A stretch of DNA of 22,381 nucleotides, from NCBI GenBank assembly GCA_011763485.2, contig JAANSK020258718.1, positions 1 through 22,381 of the forward strand. The letters are read 5' to 3'. Made by a program: the position numbers and the translations under genes. This DNA comes from Isoetes engelmannii. Its lineage: Eukaryota > Streptophyta > Lycopodiopsida > Isoetales > Isoetaceae. How positions within the stretch are numbered: the stretch's first letter is position 1; every line of letters starts with the position of its first letter. Of the stretch, positions 19,112 to 22,381 are shown one piece after another. A model generated the notes under the pieces. The model saw only the letters and a program-made list of their open reading frames with translations. It was not told where the DNA came from and did no database searches.

Positions 19112-19657
19112 TCCACCAGAAAGGTGGAGCGGCCAGGATGGAGGATGGAGGTGGAGCAACGTTTTGGAAGTACCCATGCAGAGAAAGGCAGTGCAACAGA
19201 CAGCATCGACCTTTGCAGCATTTTACAAGTTGCAAAATTTGGTGCAGCAACGACTTCCCTTGCCTCCGCCTCAGTAGACCCAAGTTTAACATGTGCCACA
19301 AAAACCCCTGTTTTGCAAGCTGTGAAATCTTTTGCAGCTGCGACTTCAGAAACGTCCCCTTTCTATTGTTTGAGCCGGAAGAAGCCATGGCTATGGCTGT
19401 TGTTTGTCCTTTCGTTCACGGACGGAACGGGCTATGGCTGTTGGAAGAAGCCATGGCTAACTCTTTGGTCCCAATATCCTTGTTTAAGAGCTATTTTTCT
19501 CAAATTTCTGGGCAGACTCTATTTTTGAGGATTTGATGCAGTGCTTGGTGAATCCGACATGCCTTGTAAGTACGCAGGCACATGCCATGTGTTGTGCTTC
19601 TGCAACTCTAGATCTGCACGAACGGCTTGAGTTTCTACATGGGAATAGTCAATTTCA
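19112..19657. other. Open but unassigned sequence with short internal duplications
   Basis: Three plus-strand frames of 68-146 codons and two minus-strand frames overlap here. None resembles a known family, and their mutual overlap argues that low stop density, not selection, keeps them open. GGAAGAAGCCATGGCTA occurs at 19377-19393 and 19443-19459, and GGCTATGGCTGTTG at 19389-19402 and 19430-19443, so the block 19377-19459 is an inverted-order duplication of two short modules. Confidence 0.4.
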
Positions 19658-19683
19658 GGTAATACAGGCTAGTCTGTATTACC
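19658..19683. repeat. Perfect 10-bp hairpin
   Basis: GGTAATACAG (19658-19667), loop GCTAGT, CTGTATTACC (19674-19683). A C-rich run follows directly. Confidence 0.8.
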
Positions 19684-20388
19684 CCTCCCCCCCCCTTCTA
19701 CATTACACGCCTGGACACCTTCAGTAGAGATCGGCCCCGTGTAGATCAGTGGTTCTTCCTGGAATCTTGCGCCACCAGTTTTCATCGTCATTTTTACTTC
19801 TTTTTAGCGCAACAGCCCAACCAGGGGTCTTAAGTTATCTGAAAGCCTAGCCTATCCACGTGTCCTAAAAATTGACCTGGCCTGATTCTAAACCCTTCGA
19901 TTTTGATCTAAACCCATACACGACTGAGAAAAATAGGTGAAATGTGTCTGTTTGGGAACGTCGCCGTAACCTCCTCTCGCAATCGACCTTCATTTCTCAA
20001 CCTCCCTTGCTTCCATTCCTTCCTTCCTCAGTTCCTCCGGTACTTTTCTTTTTTGAATTCCTGGTGGAGGCACGCTGTGTCCTTGGAAGGTAAGATACTA
20101 GCGGACGTAGTGTGAGACGGTGTTTGAAAAGACATTCTTCCTATCTCCCTACCTAACCGTCTTTCATTTAGGTCTCCTCTTTGAAGCTCCATTTATGGGC
20201 AGGGCTGCGGTTCTTGGTCCATCTCTTGGTTCATTTATCGTGTAATTGGACAAAGCATCCTTTGTGGGCTCTAAGATGCCGATATTGCATTCCAAGCTGC
20301 AAGATTTAACAATTACTGAGGGATAAATGCCACCTTGATTGTTCCTTATTTTTCCTGAAATAACAGACATAGCTTTTTACTCATGTTT
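19684..20388. other. Intergenic DNA, possible 5' part of a disrupted gene
   Basis: Nothing definite. A pyrimidine-rich stretch (19970-20050) ends in a good donor-like site (GGAAG|GTAAGA near 20090) and an acceptor-like CATTTAG follows near 20171, so an untranslated first exon for the scraps downstream is conceivable. No protein family is visible. Confidence 0.2.
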
Positions 20389-20391
20389 TGA

Positions 20392-20552
20392 AAAAGATTT
20401 GACTTACTTGAACATGGACCACCCATAAGAAAAGTAGTACGCCGTATTGCTGCCATTATAATCACATCTGTTGCTTTGTTTTTCTTGTTGGTAGCAGTTG
20501 GATACTACTGCTATCTTCATCAACCAACCCGATGCAAGACTTGTAAAGACTC
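20392..20552 (+). pseudogene. Membrane-spanning exon, receptor-type, gene otherwise not visible
   Basis: One open segment reads GPPIRKVVRRIAAIIITS, then VALFFLLVAVGYYCYL, then HQPTRCKTCKDS. It is a clear hydrophobic helix of about 24 residues flanked by basic residues, with a Cys pair after it, and it ends in a strong donor, TC|GTAAGTG at 20553. This is the layout of the transmembrane and juxtamembrane exon of a plant receptor-like kinase or a similar single-pass protein. I cannot find its partner exons in the right order, so I treat it as a fragment. A stop in frame at 20389-20391 means any upstream coding part must join by splicing. Confidence 0.4.
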
Positions 20553-20773
20553 GTAAGTGCATTGTCTTGATTCAGATTAGTATTGCGCAAATGAACACAA
20601 TGTCAATTATGCTGTGCTTGAAGAGAATGCAAAAAAAATCTCTATCTGTAATTCTACATGGAATTATGCTGCACAATAAGTATGTCAACGTTTGATAATC
20701 AGAGGTGCGGGCATGAGATTCTATGGGGAGGAATAAGGCCATTGGTTGCTCAATGTTGTTCAAACATTAGAAC

Positions 20774-20812
20774 TTTAGTTCAAACAATGTTGTTGGTCAA
20801 GGGGGCTTCGGC
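20774..20812 (+). pseudogene. Kinase glycine-loop-like motif
   Basis: The 13 codons FSSNNVVGQGGFG match the start of plant receptor-like kinase domains (FSxxNxxGxGGFG). The reading that follows, LGKKRKTKTWWQISAF, does not continue as a kinase (no VYKG and no VAVK lysine segment), though it stays open to about 20971. It lies 220 bases after the membrane-spanning exon, which fits a ruined receptor kinase, but such a short motif could be chance. Confidence 0.3.
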
Positions 20813-21884
20813 CTTGGCAAGAAAAGAAAAACGAAGACTTGGTGGCAAATTTCAGCGTTCTATGGAATCCAACGGTTGGATCATTTTGCAATGAGTTGTG
20901 GTGCACCCATTCGACTCCCGATGGCTTGGAAGGCGAACCAAATGCTTCAGAAACAGTTCTTAATGCTTATAGTATGAATAACCTGATTAGTGCTGAAAAG
21001 ATTATGAATCTAAGGATGGATTTTTTTTTTTTTTTGTATCTAATCTGGAGCTTATATTTTGTGTCCAAGTCTGGTACTGCAGAAAGATGTAACCTTTAAT
21101 AACAATTGTTTTGGATGTCAAGCAAGGGGAATGCACATGCCAAGAACATGGAGCATCTGGATCAACCTGTTCCAAACGAATCTAAAGTTAATTGGCAAAC
21201 ACACTTGGAAGCTGAAGTTCCTATGAGATCAAATTGCCTTAACAATTGTGGTAATTATCACGGGATTCAAGATGTTGGACTTGATTTTCTTCTTACATGA
21301 ATCGTGCATGTCTTTATTGAACTATGCGGCTTGATTTGTGAATAGATCATTTTAAGTTTCTTAACTCTATCTCGCATTCCCCGCCTTAATGTTATTAATG
21401 CAAAATTATGCCAGAAGTTTAGACAACAGGTAATCACTCCTGCATAGCTCGTAGTGAAAAATATTCCATGCTTGAAATGCTTCTACAAATTTATCTTAAC
21501 TGTCATAAATCTAAATTGTGATTTTGTGTCTTAATTTATAACTTTTAGTTGCACTGTTCTAAATCCTGTTCGGTATGCAGGATCATCCGAGTTCATGACA
21601 AGAGAGAATGTCATCTCTTCTCAATGCCATCTGGCTAGGATTGCTCCCGAAGGCATAATTCTGATCGGGGTTGAATAACTTTCTACAGGATATGCAGTGT
21701 AAAGTGCTTAATGTCCTAGAATATGTTTCCAGGTCAGAAACAAAAAGCATATAAATGCTTGGAAGTATATGCAATAAGCTGGAAATGCCTGATGTTATTT
21801 ATGACAACTGCTGCAAAGAGTTATTTGGGGAATCCAGGCAAAGTGCATAAAATAGCTGACACCAGTTCATCCAGTTTATATCAG
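20813..21884. other. Intergenic or ruined-gene DNA
   Basis: Contains a 15-base T run (21021-21035) and short open frames (20839-21099, 21106-21300) with no recognised family. No conserved splice pattern was found. It separates the kinase-like scrap from the glutamate-receptor-like exons. Confidence 0.35.
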
Positions 21885-22149
21885 TGAGAACACAAGCCTT
21901 CTCAATGGCACTCAACTGTATCTCATTGTATACGACACTGGTTGGTCAGCCTTCCAGGATGTTGCTGCAGGTGAAGCTACTCAAAATGTCACCTTCATTT
22001 GAGGCTTTGAGCTGAAAGTACATCTATGCCTTTTTTGTGCAGCTATGGGGCTAATGAATGAAGTAGTTGTGGCTATAGTAGGGCCACAGACATCTGTGGC
22101 CTCTCACTTCCTATCTCACATAGCAGGACCTCTTATATCGTTTTCTGCA
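21885..22149 (+). pseudogene. Glutamate receptor-like (GLR) amino-terminal domain, two exons, partial
   Basis: Exon 21885-21970 encodes ENTSLLNGTQLYLIVYDTGW then SAFQDVAA. A 72-base GT-AG intron (21971-22042) follows, and the next exon reads AMGLMNEVVVAIVGPQTSVA then SHFLSHIA and GPLISFSA. This is the ligand-binding ANF_receptor-type region of plant GLR channels (pattern ILNGTxLxLxxxD-x-C-x-GF...A...EVVAIVGPQSS...HxxSHVA...PLLSFxA). Plant GLRs are Ca-permeable channels gated by amino acids. The family's usual words before PLLSF (NELHV) are missing, and after SFSA the expected TDPTLSxLQYPYF does not appear; the frame instead runs into unrelated sequence. The acceptor TATCAG at 21884 would complete an Asn codon, fitting DVN-ENTS, but no preceding exon is seen. 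I judge it a fragment or a pseudogene; a mis-read exon border is the alternative. Confidence 0.6.
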
Positions 22150-22195
22150 AGGAAGACCCTCTTTTATTGGAGAAGCTATTGGAAATTTATTTTAG

Positions 22196-22381
22196 AGGAG
22201 TGTGTGGGAACATTTGCTGGATAAAGGAACAGTCATTCCAGATACATGTTTTGAAGTTGTCAACATCAAAGCAGGACAGCTGATCCCAGAGTATTTTGCC
22301 AGAGCTTTTGCATTGAGCCTACACGGAAGGAAGATAAATTGGGACAGTTTCAAAGATTTGGCAAAGGAACTTTCCAAGTCT
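22196..22381 (+). CDS. Unidentified open frame running off the window
   Basis: From the stop at 22193-22195, 62 codons stay open to the end of the window, reading VWEHLLDKGTVIPDTCFEVV, then NIKAGQLIPEYFARAFALSL, then HGRKINWDSFKDLAKELSKS. Composition looks like a soluble globular protein: mixed charge, no low complexity, a plausible helix at the end. I do not recognise the family. It overlaps, in another frame, the tail of the glutamate-receptor-like reading, so the join near 22150-22200 is probably where two unrelated sequences meet or where an intron acceptor lies. Confidence 0.4.

Noticed and set aside
19029-19536. Set of overlapping frames on both strands as a coding locus
   Set aside because: Five frames overlap each other, which shows low stop density and not a real gene; internal duplications explain the similar words.
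15431-22381. Search for a 3' LTR of the copia element
   Set aside because: No second copy of the TGTTGGA...TCCAACA segment is visible in the rest of the window.
1-22381. Bacterial-style features (operons, CRISPR arrays, attachment sites, riboswitches)
   Set aside because: The window is spliced eukaryotic DNA; no regular spaced repeats or operon-like packing was seen.
1-22381. Complete rRNA or tRNA genes
   Set aside because: No conserved rRNA stretch and no full cloverleaf; only the isolated T-arm-like segment near 17800.

Overview
The window looks like nuclear DNA of a land plant whose sperm swim, such as a fern, lycophyte, cycad, Ginkgo or bryophyte. It has a multi-exon gene with canonical GT-AG introns for a flagellar radial-spoke protein, a family lost in flowering plants and conifers. 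It also has plant-type repeats: a Ty1/copia element with an initiator-Met primer site, a Ty3 chromodomain element, a CACTA transposase relic and a LINE ORF1-like relic. A fragment of a plant glutamate-receptor-like gene lies at the right end. The species cannot be fixed from the sequence; short introns and a chromodomain of a type I associate with seedless plants make a fern or relative my first guess.

Layout. 1-345: 3' end of a Ty3/gypsy chromodomain element and the start of its LTR. 466-1880: decayed CACTA (En/Spm) TNP2 transposase that still shows its introns. 1890-5090: gene-poor decayed DNA with a LINE ORF1-like stretch on the minus strand and a pentanucleotide repeat that folds on itself. 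5093-5291: a purine tract with G-quadruplex-type runs. 5690-11250: the one gene that looks intact, on the minus strand, with 11 coding exons joining to 733 residues (Dpy-30 motif, GAF-like domain, acidic and coiled-coil segments). I read it as the radial spoke protein RSP2. 12331-15430: a broken Ty1/copia element, head-to-head with that gene about 1.1 kb upstream of its ATG. 15431-20400: no recognised gene, but several local duplications, a tRNA-like B box and hairpins. 20400-22381: gene scraps, including a membrane-spanning exon, a kinase-loop-like motif, two exons of a glutamate-receptor-like amino-terminal domain, and an open frame running off the edge.

The main result is the RSP2 gene. 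Every splice junction was read by eye and all phases agree. Its length is close to what I recall for Chlamydomonas RSP2 (about 740 residues), and the order Dpy-30, GAF, charged coiled coil is the same. It carries long Glu runs, one inserted inside the GAF-like region, that the algal family description does not predict in detail. The other regions do not form an operon or pathway; they are independent insertions and remnants around this gene.
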